DNA of 64,000 nt, from NCBI RefSeq assembly GCF_001905345.1, contig NZ_LFBV01000004.1:496001-560000 (forward strand), read 5' to 3'. Within the stretch, counting starts at the first letter, position 1. Every line of letters starts with the position of its first letter. Below the pieces are notes generated by a model. It was not told the DNA's origin and searched no databases. It worked only from the letters and a program-made list of their open reading frames with translations. The stretch comes from Streptomyces uncialis (lineage in GTDB: Bacteria > Actinomycetota > Actinomycetes > Streptomycetales > Streptomycetaceae). This document shows, piece after piece, positions 43,680 through 51,564 of this stretch. The position numbers and the translations under genes are program-made.

Positions 43680-44261
43680 GCGAGACCGGACCTTCTGGAC
43701 CCGGACCAGACCCTGTCCCGGCTCCTCGCCACCGCCCACCGCTCCGCCCTGGCCGCCGTCGGGGAACGGCTCCACCAGGAGTCCCGGCACACCTGCACGC
43801 CCACCGAACGCGCCAAGCAGCAGCTACAGGCCGGCCAGGCCGGACAGCCGGACAAACTCACAGGCCCGGCAGAGGTCAGGCTGAAGCACCGCAGGGACAC
43901 CCTCCGCATGGCCAGGGCCTACTGGCCGGGCGATCTGCTCGCCGCACTCCGCCTCGCACGCCGCGCGCTGGAGTGGCTTGAGGAGAACCCCGACGCGGTG
44001 CTCGACGCGCCCGGCAGCGAACGGACCGTCATCGACGAGGTCGAGATGCGGCTGGAGGAGGTCCGGCTGCTGCCGACCACCCAGCGGCGCCCGGCCTTCG
44101 ATCCGCAGCACGGCGTACCCGCCGCCGTAAGCGTTGCGCCCGCACGGCCTGCCCACCGGGAAGCCGGTTTCCGCGCTTGCTGCTGGCTCGGTGCGGGACA
44201 CCTGCGTGTACTGGAGGTGTTGGCTGCACTGAAGAGTGCAGCCCCATCCTCTTCCGGCTGA
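43680..44261 (+). pseudogene. Unidentified coding remnant
   Basis: One frame has coding-like composition: LDPDQTLSRLLATAHRSALAAVGERLH..., then MARAYWPGDLLAALRLARRALEWLEENPDAVLDAPGSERTVIDEVEMRLEEVRLL. No start lies at its beginning; the first ATG is at 43908. I do not recognise the family. It probably lost its 5' end in the same rearrangements as its neighbours. Confidence 0.35.
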
Positions 44262-44711
44262 TCGGCGACGAAGCCGTGTGCTGTGCCTGTGCTGCAATGG
44301 TCCTCAACGTGTCAAAACGCAGTTGCTGCCGTCGCTGACGATAAAGGCTGACGATAAAACAGACCATTCGCGACTGCTCCTGTTGAAACAGTTCAACTAT
44401 CCCGGATCCGGAATCTCGGTGCTCCCAGCCATATCGGGGGGCTGGAAGCGATGGTGCCGCAAAAGCGGAACCCGCCACCGCTGAGTGGGTCCGAAGCGTG
44501 CGCCGTCCTGGGTGCAAGGGAAGCCGCATCGCCAAGCCGCAAGCTCATTGCTTTGACCAGCATAACCGTTCCTGAACGCACGGAGTGGGTGGATCCGGGC
44601 GCTGGCTTCCATTGGCTGGATATGAGGAGAGGTCGCGATGAGCTGATTGTTACTTTCCTTCGCGTTTTGATCATGTCCCGCTCGATGCGGGACGCAATCA
44701 GAGGGTGGAAA
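44262..44711. other. Gap before the metalloprotease gene
   Basis: These 450 bases are lower in GC and show no convincing gene. A frame open from 44451 joins the protease but has no coding signature. The protease promoter is expected here. Confidence 0.4.
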
Positions 44712-45818
44712 GTGGCTCGGCGTAACCCAGGAGTCATAGGAAAGACGATCATGGCCTTCGGTCTCGCGACATCGCTTTCGGCGGTGGGCAGCGCGGCGAA
44801 CGCGGCCGTGCCAGGGCCGGCTGTCTGCGAGCTCGTCGAGGGCGAGCTGACCATCTACGACCTGCCCGCCGGCTCGTCCGTGATCCTGTGCGGTGCGGTC
44901 GGACGTGTGGTGACTCACGACGGCACGGGGGTGACGGTGCCCGAACCCGGTATGGCCGTCACCATTGACATGCTGACCACGGACGGCGCGTCGCACGGGT
45001 TCACGGTGGAGGTCGGCACCGACGGCACGGTCTCCTACGACCTCGGTGACGCTGTGATCGATGCCTCGACGGACGGAAATGACCGCCCCGGCTCCGCCAG
45101 CCCTGACCCGGCGACCGGAGTGCCCGCAGAACCGGACACCATCGTCGAGCCCACCGACACCGCGGAGGGCGCCGAAGTGGCAGATGTCGATGCTGCCGCT
45201 GCACCTTCGGCGTGCAGCGACGGCGCGTACTCGACGGCTGACCGCAAGGAGTACGGCACCTACACCTGGTACGTCGGTGACGGCGGAATGCCCGGCGGGC
45301 TGTCCCGTGACAACGCCAAATGGGCGTTCATGGACGCGATCAACAACATCACCGACAGCTACAACAACTGCGGGTACAGCGACACGGTAGGCGCCAAGCA
45401 GAACTACCTGGCCGATACCAGCCGTGAGGCGGGCATCAACAACAGCGGCCGGTGCACCGGCCAGGACGAACTGAGCGTGTGGGACGCAGGCGACCTCAAG
45501 AACGGCGTCGTCGCGACGACCTGCTCATACACCTGGGCCATGCCCGGGGTGAAGAATGATCTGCGTGAGGCCGACGTCCGTTTCAACACCCACGACTACG
45601 ACTTCACGAACAAGCCGACCAGCAGCTGCTCGAACAAATATGACATCCGCTCCGTCGGTACTCATGAGGCCGGGCACGTCTTCGGGCTGGGACACGTGGG
45701 CTCGGGACACTCGAACCTCACCATGTACACGAACTTGTTCACGTGCAAGACGATCGCCAGGACCCTCGGCAAGGGAGACGTCCTGGCCCTCCGCAGCATC
45801 TACGAGGAGGAACAATGA
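44712..45818 (+). CDS. Secreted metzincin-type zinc metalloprotease
   Basis: The 368-residue product starts with a signal peptide, VARRNPGVIGKTIMAFGLATSLSAVGSAANA. A beta-rich region and an acidic Pro/Thr linker follow. The C-terminal protease has the metzincin zinc site HEAGHVFGLGH (HExxHxxGxxH) and a downstream Met in LTMYTNLF. This suits an extracellular matrixin-like peptidase. The GTG at 44712 follows GAGGGTGGAAA; ATGs at 44673 and 44451 would add a non-signal leader. It is coupled by ATGA to a lipoprotein. Confidence 0.82.
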   Translation: MARRNPGVIGKTIMAFGLATSLSAVGSAANAAVPGPAVCELVEGELTIYDLPAGSSVILCGAVGRVVTHDGTGVTVPEPGMAVTIDMLTTDGASHGFTVEVGTDGTVSYDLGDAVIDASTDGNDRPGSASPDPATGVPAEPDTIVEPTDTAEGAEVADVDAAAAPSACSDGAYSTADRKEYGTYTWYVGDGGMPGGLSRDNAKWAFMDAINNITDSYNNCGYSDTVGAKQNYLADTSREAGINNSGRCTGQDELSVWDAGDLKNGVVATTCSYTWAMPGVKNDLREADVRFNTHDYDFTNKPTSSCSNKYDIRSVGTHEAGHVFGLGHVGSGHSNLTMYTNLFTCKTIARTLGKGDVLALRSIYEEEQ

Positions 45819-46213
45819 GCCGGTCGGGGCGAGCCACGCCACTGCCTCTCATGGCAGCCATGATGATGCTGGCTGCGGCCTGCACATCGGAGAGCAGCGG
45901 TGACGGAGACGGGCGGGCGGAATCCTGCGCCTACCGTGTCCTCTACCAGGACCGCACCTACAGGGACGTCGCGAACGTGGAGTTCACGGCGGGAAGAAGG
46001 CTCGGTTCCGCCACCGTCCCGCCATGTGAGGACACAGGCGACCCGGACAACGCCGAGGAACCGGGGGAGACGACGACCGCCTACGCGGTGGACGGCATCT
46101 CTCCCGACGTGGCCGTCGCCGTCGGTGACAGCCCCGGCGACGCCGCCCTCGTGGCCGCCTACTCAGGCAACAAGCTCCCCCCGGAGATACAGAAACTGAT
46201 CGACGGGCCCTGA
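45815..46213 (+). CDS. Small lipoprotein coupled to the metalloprotease
   Basis: The 132-residue product has a lipoprotein signal, PLMAAMMMLAAACTSESS, with the lipobox cysteine at about C23. The mature part is short: SCAYRVLYQDRTYRDVANVEFTAGRRLGSATVPPCEDTGD, with two further cysteines, then YAVDGISPDVAVAVGD. It may belong to a Streptomyces-specific small family (DUF6281-like). GAGGAGG precedes the ATG. Its coupling suggests a partner or inhibitor of the protease, which is inference. Confidence 0.75.
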   Translation: MSRSGRATPLPLMAAMMMLAAACTSESSGDGDGRAESCAYRVLYQDRTYRDVANVEFTAGRRLGSATVPPCEDTGDPDNAEEPGETTTAYAVDGISPDVAVAVGDSPGDAALVAAYSGNKLPPEIQKLIDGP

Positions 46214-46221
46214 CGCGGCAG

Positions 46222-46256
46222 CGCGTCCACGCCGCTGTCCGAGCGGCGTGGACGCG
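46222..46256 (+). terminator. Terminator after the lipoprotein gene
   Basis: CGCGTCCACGCCGCT and AGCGGCGTGGACGCG form a perfect 15-pair stem with a five-base loop, nine bases after the stop codon. Confidence 0.88.
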
Positions 46257-46976
46257 ACCTGTGCCGGGCATACGCAGTACCAGGACAGAAGGTGCCGGTG
46301 AGAACGACCAGGGTCTGGCTGGAGCGCCGGGGAGGGTGCTGACGCGGTTCCTGTAATCGCGTTTGGGGGTTGATACATCGGAACGAAAACTGGTGCTAAG
46401 CCCCCGTCGGCCCTGGTGAGCGGCGGACGGGACATAGGCCCCGGGACCGGTCTGGAGTCTTGCTCCAGTACTTATCGGCTCGACATGGACAAGCGGCTCG
46501 ACCTCGCGCTGGCCGTCGAGAAGGTTGCGGTCGGCGTGGTCCGCTGGAGACCGCGCCCGGCGCCGTCGCGGAGACCGACACGGAGATCGCCCGGCTACGC
46601 GCCGGGGACTACAGCGGCGTCGTCACCCTGGACTGCGGCACGGTCGGTGTAAAGACGCCCGCTTGCGCCAGAGCCAGTCGGCGGAGCACTCCGGGACCGC
46701 TGCCCTCGAACTCCTGCCGACCTGGAGTGCTTCCTTCTCCAGCCCCGGACCGCTCCTGGGCCATGTCCCGGCGAGCCTGCGGTCAGGGCGGGGTAACGAG
46801 CCGGACCGCGGTGACGGTGAGGGCGGCCTGAGCATGCAGTTCTCCCGCATCCGGCGCGTCCTGAACGGCGACCCGTTCCAGATCCGCGGCGACCGACACC
46901 GGCCGGAACCGTCCGCCCCCCTCGCCCGCGGGCGGTACGCTCCCCGCCGACCGCACGCCATAGAAGGGGGGCCCGC
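46257..46976. other. Gap with a putative recombination target and gene debris
   Basis: No intact gene is supported over these 720 bases. The region holds the site described at 46365-46402. After it, short frames such as MDKRLDLALAVEKVAVGVV (from 46483) and AETDTEIARLRAGDYSGVV look like decayed coding sequence. Confidence 0.4.
46365..46402. other. Putative unoccupied target site of the recombinase element
   Basis: GGGGGTTGATAC is followed directly by ATCGGAACGAAAAC. The left part recurs at 51441-51452 joined to a different sequence. The right part, with about 55 bases of homology, recurs at 56368. Together they read as an attB-like site whose halves have been parted elsewhere by insertion. 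Confidence 0.5.
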
Positions 46977-47285
46977 ATGACCGCACACACCACAGTCGGC
47001 ATCGACATCCTCGAAGGCACCTTCGCCGTGCTGGACGGCGGGAACATCCCCGTCGACAGCGCGGACTGGTCCACCGGACTCGCCGCCCCCATGACCACCG
47101 GCGCCATCATCATGACCGGCATCAACATCGGCACCGTCCGCGTCACCGCAACCCCCCTCCGCGGCCCGCCGTCGCCGCATGCGCCCACCTGGGCCGTGAC
47201 CGGTTCGACGGTCCCGGCCTGTGGGTTTTCCCCTCAGCCGACGCGCGTGGAACCGCCCCCGGGGTGGGCGTCGCGGAGTTGGTGA
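46977..47285 (+). pseudogene. Probable truncated small accessory protein
   Basis: The frame opens MTAHTTVGIDILEGTFAVLDGGNIPVDSADWSTGLAAPMTTGAIIMTGINIGTVRVTATP, which has sensible beta-strand alternation. After about residue 60 it becomes low-complexity and runs into the facing DUF5133 gene. A 5' GGAGG-like site (GAAGGGGGGCCC) precedes the ATG. It is probably a 3'-truncated copy of an unknown family. Confidence 0.4.
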
Positions 47286-47461
47286 CGGGCGGCCAGGAGT
47301 GCGTCGTCGGCATCGCGGGTGCCGGTGGACACGCACAGGGTGTAGGCGACGTCGTCCAGCCGCCGCAGCATGTCCGGAGTGCGGCATGCCGCGGCGGTGC
47401 GGGACAGTTCCTCGTACTCGCGGACCAGTCCGGTGAGCGTCTCGCGGTGAGCCATCAGCAT
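47234..47461 (-). CDS. DUF5133-like small protein
   Basis: The 75-residue product reads MLMAHRETLTGLVREYEELSRTAAACRTPDMLRRLDDVAYTLCVSTGTRDADDALLAARHQL. The DDVAYTLCVSTGTRD core matches DUF5133 proteins widespread in Streptomyces. GGAGGAGG precedes the ATG at 47461. Function is unknown; homologues often sit near regulators. Confidence 0.8.
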   Translation of the reverse strand: MLMAHRETLTGLVREYEELSRTAAACRTPDMLRRLDDVAYTLCVSTGTRDADDALLAARHQLRDAHPGGGSTRVG

Positions 47462-47898
47462 GACGTCCTCCTCCGTACGCGACGACAGCATCCCGGCCAT
47501 GCTGCCGCAGACACCCCCGACAGCACCTCCAGCCACGCCGCACCGCCCCCGCAGGCCAAGCGCAAGGGCGGGAGCCGAGGCCTGTGTCCGCCGCACCGCC
47601 CGGCGGCGGAGACCCAGCGGCGGCGCCGAGCCGAGCGGCCAGGGACTGCCAGGAGTGCTGCGCACAGCGGGGCCGACGGCTGGAGGCGGGTGTGGTGCAC
47701 CCGGAGCCGACTGCACGCAGTACGAGCGCACCGGCCGGATCACGGGACTATCCCCGCGTAGCGGGGCCGACACCGGGTCCGGGTAGGGGATGACGAAACA
47801 GGGCGGACTATCCCCGCCTAGCGGGGTCGACCCTGGCAACGGATGCAAGAGGAGACGCCACTGATTACGCCTGCGCGCCGTTCTCGGGTGTCTGATGG
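47462..47898. other. Gap with CRISPR-like repeats
   Basis: Apart from the two repeat units at 47745-47831, this 437-base stretch holds no supported gene. Frames across it are Arg/Pro-rich and unconvincing. Confidence 0.4.
47745..47831. CRISPR. Two-unit type I-E-like repeat, possible relic CRISPR
   Basis: Two 27-base units, 47745-47771 and 47805-47831, are identical at all but two positions. Each has the type I-E hallmark CCCCGC-N3-GCGGGG, preceded by GGACTAT and followed by [CT]CGAC. They are separated by a 33-base unique sequence, giving a period of 60, close to the usual 61. No cas gene lies in the window. Confidence 0.4.
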
Positions 47899-49125
47899 TC
47901 ACGCATCCGGTGCGGAGGTGGTCTCGTGTTCGAATGCGCAACTGGTGAATCCGTGTCGACGTGTGCCGATGACGATGGCGAGCGTGGGGAGCAGGAGCGC
48001 GAGTGTGATCCAGCCCAGGGAGGGAGGTCCCAGCACGTTGAGGGTGATACCGCCGATGATCCCGCCTGCGGCGATCCCGATGTTCCAGCATGTGGTGAGG
48101 AGTGCTTGTGCGACGTCGCCTGCCGCCCCCGCGGCGTCAGCGATCGCGGTTTGCAGCAGGGTTGAGGCACCGCCGTACGCGAGTCCCCACAGGGCTGCAC
48201 TGGCGTACACGAGAGCGGAGGTGCCGGAGAAGGCACTCAGGATGAGAGCGGCTGTTGCCAGGAGCGTGCAGGCGAGAATCATGAGCGTGCGCAGGTGCCG
48301 GTCGATGAGTACGCCGGTGAGCCAGATGCTCACGAGTGAGACCAGGCCGAAGGTGAGTAGCACCGAATCGACCTGACCTGCCATGCCGAGCGGGGCCAGG
48401 AATGGGGCGATGTAGGTGAAGAGGATGTTGTGCGCGAACACGAACGTCAACGTCACGACGAGGATCGGGGCGACCCCGGGCAGGCGGAACGTGTGGAGCA
48501 GCGGCAGTCGTGCGCCCTTGGATTGGCCGGGGAAGTTCGGAACGCTGGCGATCACCCATACGAGCAGTGCGAGAGTCACCATCGTGATGATCCCGAATGC
48601 GAATCGCCATTCGACGACCTTGGCGAGGAACGCTGCTGCGGGGACCCCGACGGACAGTGCGACGGTCCCGCCCGCCATGGCGATGGCCATGGCCTTGCCG
48701 CGCTGGTGCGCGGGAACCATCCGCCGAGCGTATCCGGCAAGGAGCGCCCAGAGCATGCCGCCGACGATGCCGCCGAGGAACCGCGCGGCCAGGGTGAGCG
48801 CGAAACTGTCGGAGAAGGCGGTGACAGTGTTGGTGATCGCGAACCCCGAGATCGCGAACAGCAGCAGGTGCTTGCGTCGCCAGCCGATCGTAGCTCTCGT
48901 CAGAGGGACCGCCGCGAGAATCGCCCCGATCGCGAAGACCGTGACGCTCTGCCCCGCAGCCGCCTCACTCACTTCCAGGTCGCGGCTCATCTGCGACAGC
49001 ATCCCGGCGGGCATCGTCTCGGTCAGGAGCGTGATGAACCCTGTGGCAGCCAGCGCCAGCAGACCTGCGATGGGGAACCGCGTCTCAGCGGCCGGAGGGC
49101 GTGGTGATGTATCCGTTCGTGTCAT
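47899..49125 (-). CDS. MFS transporter (DHA1-type arabinose/drug efflux-like)
   Basis: The 408-residue product has twelve predicted transmembrane segments. It starts RFPIAGLLALAATGFITLLTETMPAGMLSQMSRDLEVSEAAAGQSVTVFAIGAILAAVPLTRATIGWRRK. The loop GRR/K-type sequence and the motif-C-like LSVGVPAAAFL fit drug/sugar efflux permeases of the DHA1 group. An ATG at 49149 could add eight residues. It is divergent from a MerR regulator. GC and codon choice are milder than in the core genes, so acquisition is likely. Confidence 0.9.
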   Translation of the reverse strand: MTRTDTSPRPPAAETRFPIAGLLALAATGFITLLTETMPAGMLSQMSRDLEVSEAAAGQSVTVFAIGAILAAVPLTRATIGWRRKHLLLFAISGFAITNTVTAFSDSFALTLAARFLGGIVGGMLWALLAGYARRMVPAHQRGKAMAIAMAGGTVALSVGVPAAAFLAKVVEWRFAFGIITMVTLALLVWVIASVPNFPGQSKGARLPLLHTFRLPGVAPILVVTLTFVFAHNILFTYIAPFLAPLGMAGQVDSVLLTFGLVSLVSIWLTGVLIDRHLRTLMILACTLLATAALILSAFSGTSALVYASAALWGLAYGGASTLLQTAIADAAGAAGDVAQALLTTCWNIGIAAGGIIGGITLNVLGPPSLGWITLALLLPTLAIVIGTRRHGFTSCAFEHETTSAPDA

Positions 49126-49140
49126 ATCGTCATCATCAAT

Positions 49141-49165
49141 GTGTGACATTGATGTGAGGGTCAAG
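49141..49165. promoter_or_regulatory. Divergent MFS/MerR promoter region
   Basis: The span has TGACATTGATGTGAGGGTCA, a dyad with TGAC/GTCA ends. On the minus strand TTGACC is a good -35 for the MFS gene. This fits a MerR-type site, where the long spacer is twisted by the regulator. Confidence 0.4.
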
Positions 49166-49203
49166 TGCGGTTGCATCGCAGCCCAGACGCGAGGGGTGGG
49201 GGG

Positions 49204-49575
49204 ATGCAGATCGGGGAGCTTTCTCAGCGCACGGACACGCCGGTGCGGATGCTCCGTTACTACGAGGAGCAAGAGTTGATCGAGTCCGAACGGCTCCCTA
49301 ACGGGTACCGGCACTACGAGGACTACGTTGTCGATCGGGTGCGGCAGGTCCGGGGCTTGCTCGATGTCGGCCTGCCGACGCGGATCATCAAGCAGATCCT
49401 TCCTTGCTTGGACAGTCCGCAGGCGATACACCTGCCGTACGTCACCCCGGACATGATTGCGACACTCGAACGCGAACGCGACCGGATGGCAGAGAAGATC
49501 GAATGCCTCACGAAGAATCACCGAGCCATCGACGACTATCTCCACGCCGTGAGCCACGAAATCCGAGCTTCCTGA
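49204..49575 (+). CDS. MerR-family transcriptional regulator
   Basis: The 123-residue product has the MerR winged helix at the N-terminus. MQIGELSQRTDTPVRMLRYYEEQELIESERLPNGYRHYEDYVVDRVRQVRGLLDVGLPTRIIKQIL is followed by the antiparallel dimer helix (ERERDRMAEKIECLTKNHRAIDDYLHAV). No metal-binding cysteine pattern is seen, so a drug or organic ligand is likely. GGGGGG precedes the ATG. It probably controls the divergent MFS pump. Confidence 0.92.
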   Translation: MQIGELSQRTDTPVRMLRYYEEQELIESERLPNGYRHYEDYVVDRVRQVRGLLDVGLPTRIIKQILPCLDSPQAIHLPYVTPDMIATLERERDRMAEKIECLTKNHRAIDDYLHAVSHEIRAS

Positions 49576-49698
49576 TGAGGCGCCCCCGGTACGTCTGCTG
49601 ACCGGCGGCGCCTGGCAGCGTCGGAGCAGGACGGTGCGGAGTGACGGCCTGGATCGGGCCTGATCTGCCGTTACGCGAACTGGAGTGCTTTGCGGTGC

Positions 49699-50313
49699 TC
49701 ACAGTCGAGTTGCCTTGCCCGCTCCGGCCGGGCCGGTGAGGACGAGCCGGGCGGGGCGGGTGGCGCGGTAGTAGGCCAGCATGTCCGGCAGCGACCCCTC
49801 TCCCGGCGACGGGTGCTCCCCGGCATGGATCTGCCCGGCGGGCAGGGCCGTCGCGTCGCGAGCCGGAGGGGGCTGCAGGACGTAGCGCAGGTCGATGTGC
49901 TGGGAGTCGTCGCCCAGCAGCTCCCGATGTACTCTGCCCTCGCCGTCGGCGACCTGCCGCTCCAGTGTTTTGGCCCGGCTGCTCGCGAGCTCCGCGTCGA
50001 CACCCTCCACCGGCCTTCGCAGCGCCATGAGCGCTACGGTCCGACAGGCCGCTCCCGTAGGAACACCGAGCACGCCGGCTGCATCGCCACCCGCCAGCCC
50101 TCCGTAAGCGATCTGCCAGACCGCGTAGACCACGCTGGCCAGCACCAGCACCAGCACCAGCACGGCACTCGCCGCGCCCACGATTAACCATCTGCGCGGC
50201 TGACGGCGCCCCCGACCGGAATCACAGACCGATGATGCGTGAACGTCACCGCACTGCGCGACCGACGTTCCCCTCCCGTGACGAAGTCCGCCAGATGCGC
50301 AGTCGACGATCAC
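49699..50313 (-). pseudogene. Truncated NACHT NTPase (ends just after Walker A)
   Basis: The frame encodes a transmembrane segment (WLIVGAASAVLVLVLVLASVVYAVW). Then comes the typical pre-NACHT region, ending PDMLAYYRATRPARLVLTGPAGAGKATRL and a stop. In intact Streptomyces homologues the sequence after GAGK continues as TVLAxxL and several hundred more residues. The rest is gone. It is a dead remnant of a STAND-type defence/signalling protein. Confidence 0.7.
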
Positions 50314-50673
50314 GGGGCCCGATCCCCTGCGCCTGACGCGGCTTCAGCTTGCCGTCCGTCTGGCGAGTTCAAGCCCGTACAGACCTCATCAGACAGACGT
50401 CAAGCTGAGTCTGCCCGCCCTGACCGTCGCCGCGCTCACGGGCACCACCGAGGAGAACGCCGGACTCGGCTCAGCCGTCCTGAGCTCCGTTCAACAAGTC
50501 GGCCCTTGGGGAGGATCGGACCGGGTTTTGGCGGCAGCAAGGCCCTACGGCCGCTCGGGAGCTCACCGCTGCGCGGCGTGCCGTGGGCACTGCCCGCCGA
50601 ATCCCACGGACGCGCCTCGGGGGTCGCGGTATCTGAAGTTCGTAGACACGGCGTCGGCCGCCCGAAGCAAGAA
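50314..50673. other. Gap with an MFS gene relic
   Basis: No intact gene lies here. A short plus-strand relic of a DHA2-type transporter is described separately at 50399-50510. Confidence 0.4.
50399..50510 (+). pseudogene. Relic of a DHA2-type MFS transporter
   Basis: About 37 codons read VKLSLPALTVAALTGTTEENAGLGSAVLSSVQQVG. This is the conserved segment near TM11-12 of EmrB/QacA-type pumps (EAGLASAL-x-N-x-x-QQVG). No start, stop or remaining domain is in frame. Confidence 0.6.
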
Positions 50674-50712
50674 GGCCCGGCAGTGTCACCGCAAACGTGA
50701 CACTGCCGGGCC
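50674..50712. terminator. Perfect 16-pair hairpin
   Basis: GGCCCGGCAGTGTCAC and GTGACACTGCCGGGCC enclose a seven-base loop, CGCAAAC. It lies 66 bases after the stop of the minus-strand secreted-protein gene. Confidence 0.85.
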
Positions 50713-50778
50713 TCTCGTCTGCGAGCGCGCGCGACCTTGGGTTACTCGGAACGGAGTGGTGGCGCCACCACTCGTGCG

Positions 50779-51303
50779 TCAGACCCGCGGGGAGGCTGAG
50801 AAGGCGTAGCTCCTCAGCCCCTTGCCGTCGTCCTTCCAGTCGATCTGGAGCACTGAGTCACCGTAGTAGCTGGAGCCGGCGCCGGCCTTGTGGGAGACCG
50901 TGGGGCTCGTATACAAGGCATTCCCACTGGTGTTGAGGTTGTTCATCTTGCTGCCCAGGCCGGGCCCGTACTTGTGCTTCGACACAGGGTCGGGACCGCT
51001 GACGCTGCGCTTGACCTGCACCAGCGCGCGAGCCGAATTGACCACGCTGTAGCCGTAGAAACCGGGCGGGCCGTCGATGTCCACGGTCGCCTTGGCGTAG
51101 ATGGTGCCACCGGAACGCTTCGCGCAGGTCTTGACCTTGAAGTCGAAGTCGTCCCACACAGCGGTCGATCCAGGATGGTCAACGGTCTTGCTCGATGTCT
51201 TGCAGTGCCAGCCGGACGCCGGGGCGGCCTGGGCCGTGCCCGCGAGCGCCGGCACCATCAGCGTGGCCGCTGCAAGGGCGGCGGTGAGCATGGTCTTGCG
51301 CAT
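50779..51303 (-). CDS. Small secreted protein, unknown function
   Basis: The 174-residue product has a Sec signal, MRKTMLTAALAAATLMVPALAGTAQA, cleaved before APASGW. The mature part has two cysteines (WHCKTSSKT and FKVKTCAKRSG) that may pair, a beta-rich pattern and the motif YYGDSVLQIDWKDDGKGLR. I do not recognise the family. AGGGGAACC precedes the ATG. A strong terminator follows. Confidence 0.82.
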   Translation of the reverse strand: MRKTMLTAALAAATLMVPALAGTAQAAPASGWHCKTSSKTVDHPGSTAVWDDFDFKVKTCAKRSGGTIYAKATVDIDGPPGFYGYSVVNSARALVQVKRSVSGPDPVSKHKYGPGLGSKMNNLNTSGNALYTSPTVSHKAGAGSSYYGDSVLQIDWKDDGKGLRSYAFSASPRV

Positions 51304-51440
51304 GGTTCCCCTTGAGTATGCCTTACATATTTGCGTCCACCCTGTCCGGCCGGGCGGCGGCCCCGCAAATGACTTTCGCCCCCCGAAGGAGGTGGTGAGG
51401 GCTGACTCCCCGCCACCAGCACGGCTCCGGTCTGCGATTC

Positions 51441-51476
51441 GGGGGTTGATACTGGTGGGCTCGCGTATTCAACTGT
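51441..51476. other. Left junction of the putative recombinase element
   Basis: GGGGGTTGATAC (as at 46365) joins TGGTGGGCTCGCGTATTC (as at 53117). Read against 46365-46402, the base after AC marks the left end of inserted DNA. Confidence 0.5.
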
Positions 51477-51564
51477 CGCGAGTTGTCGGTGCTGCTGAGC
51501 GTGGTAGTGACTTTCCGTGATCTCCAGCGGGTTGTCCCCGCCCCCCAGTCCCGCTCCTCCTGCG

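Noticed and set aside
47651..47677. AGCGGGGCCGAC, a possible third CRISPR unit
   Set aside because: It lacks the 5' half of the unit and is 94 bases, not 60, from the next one.
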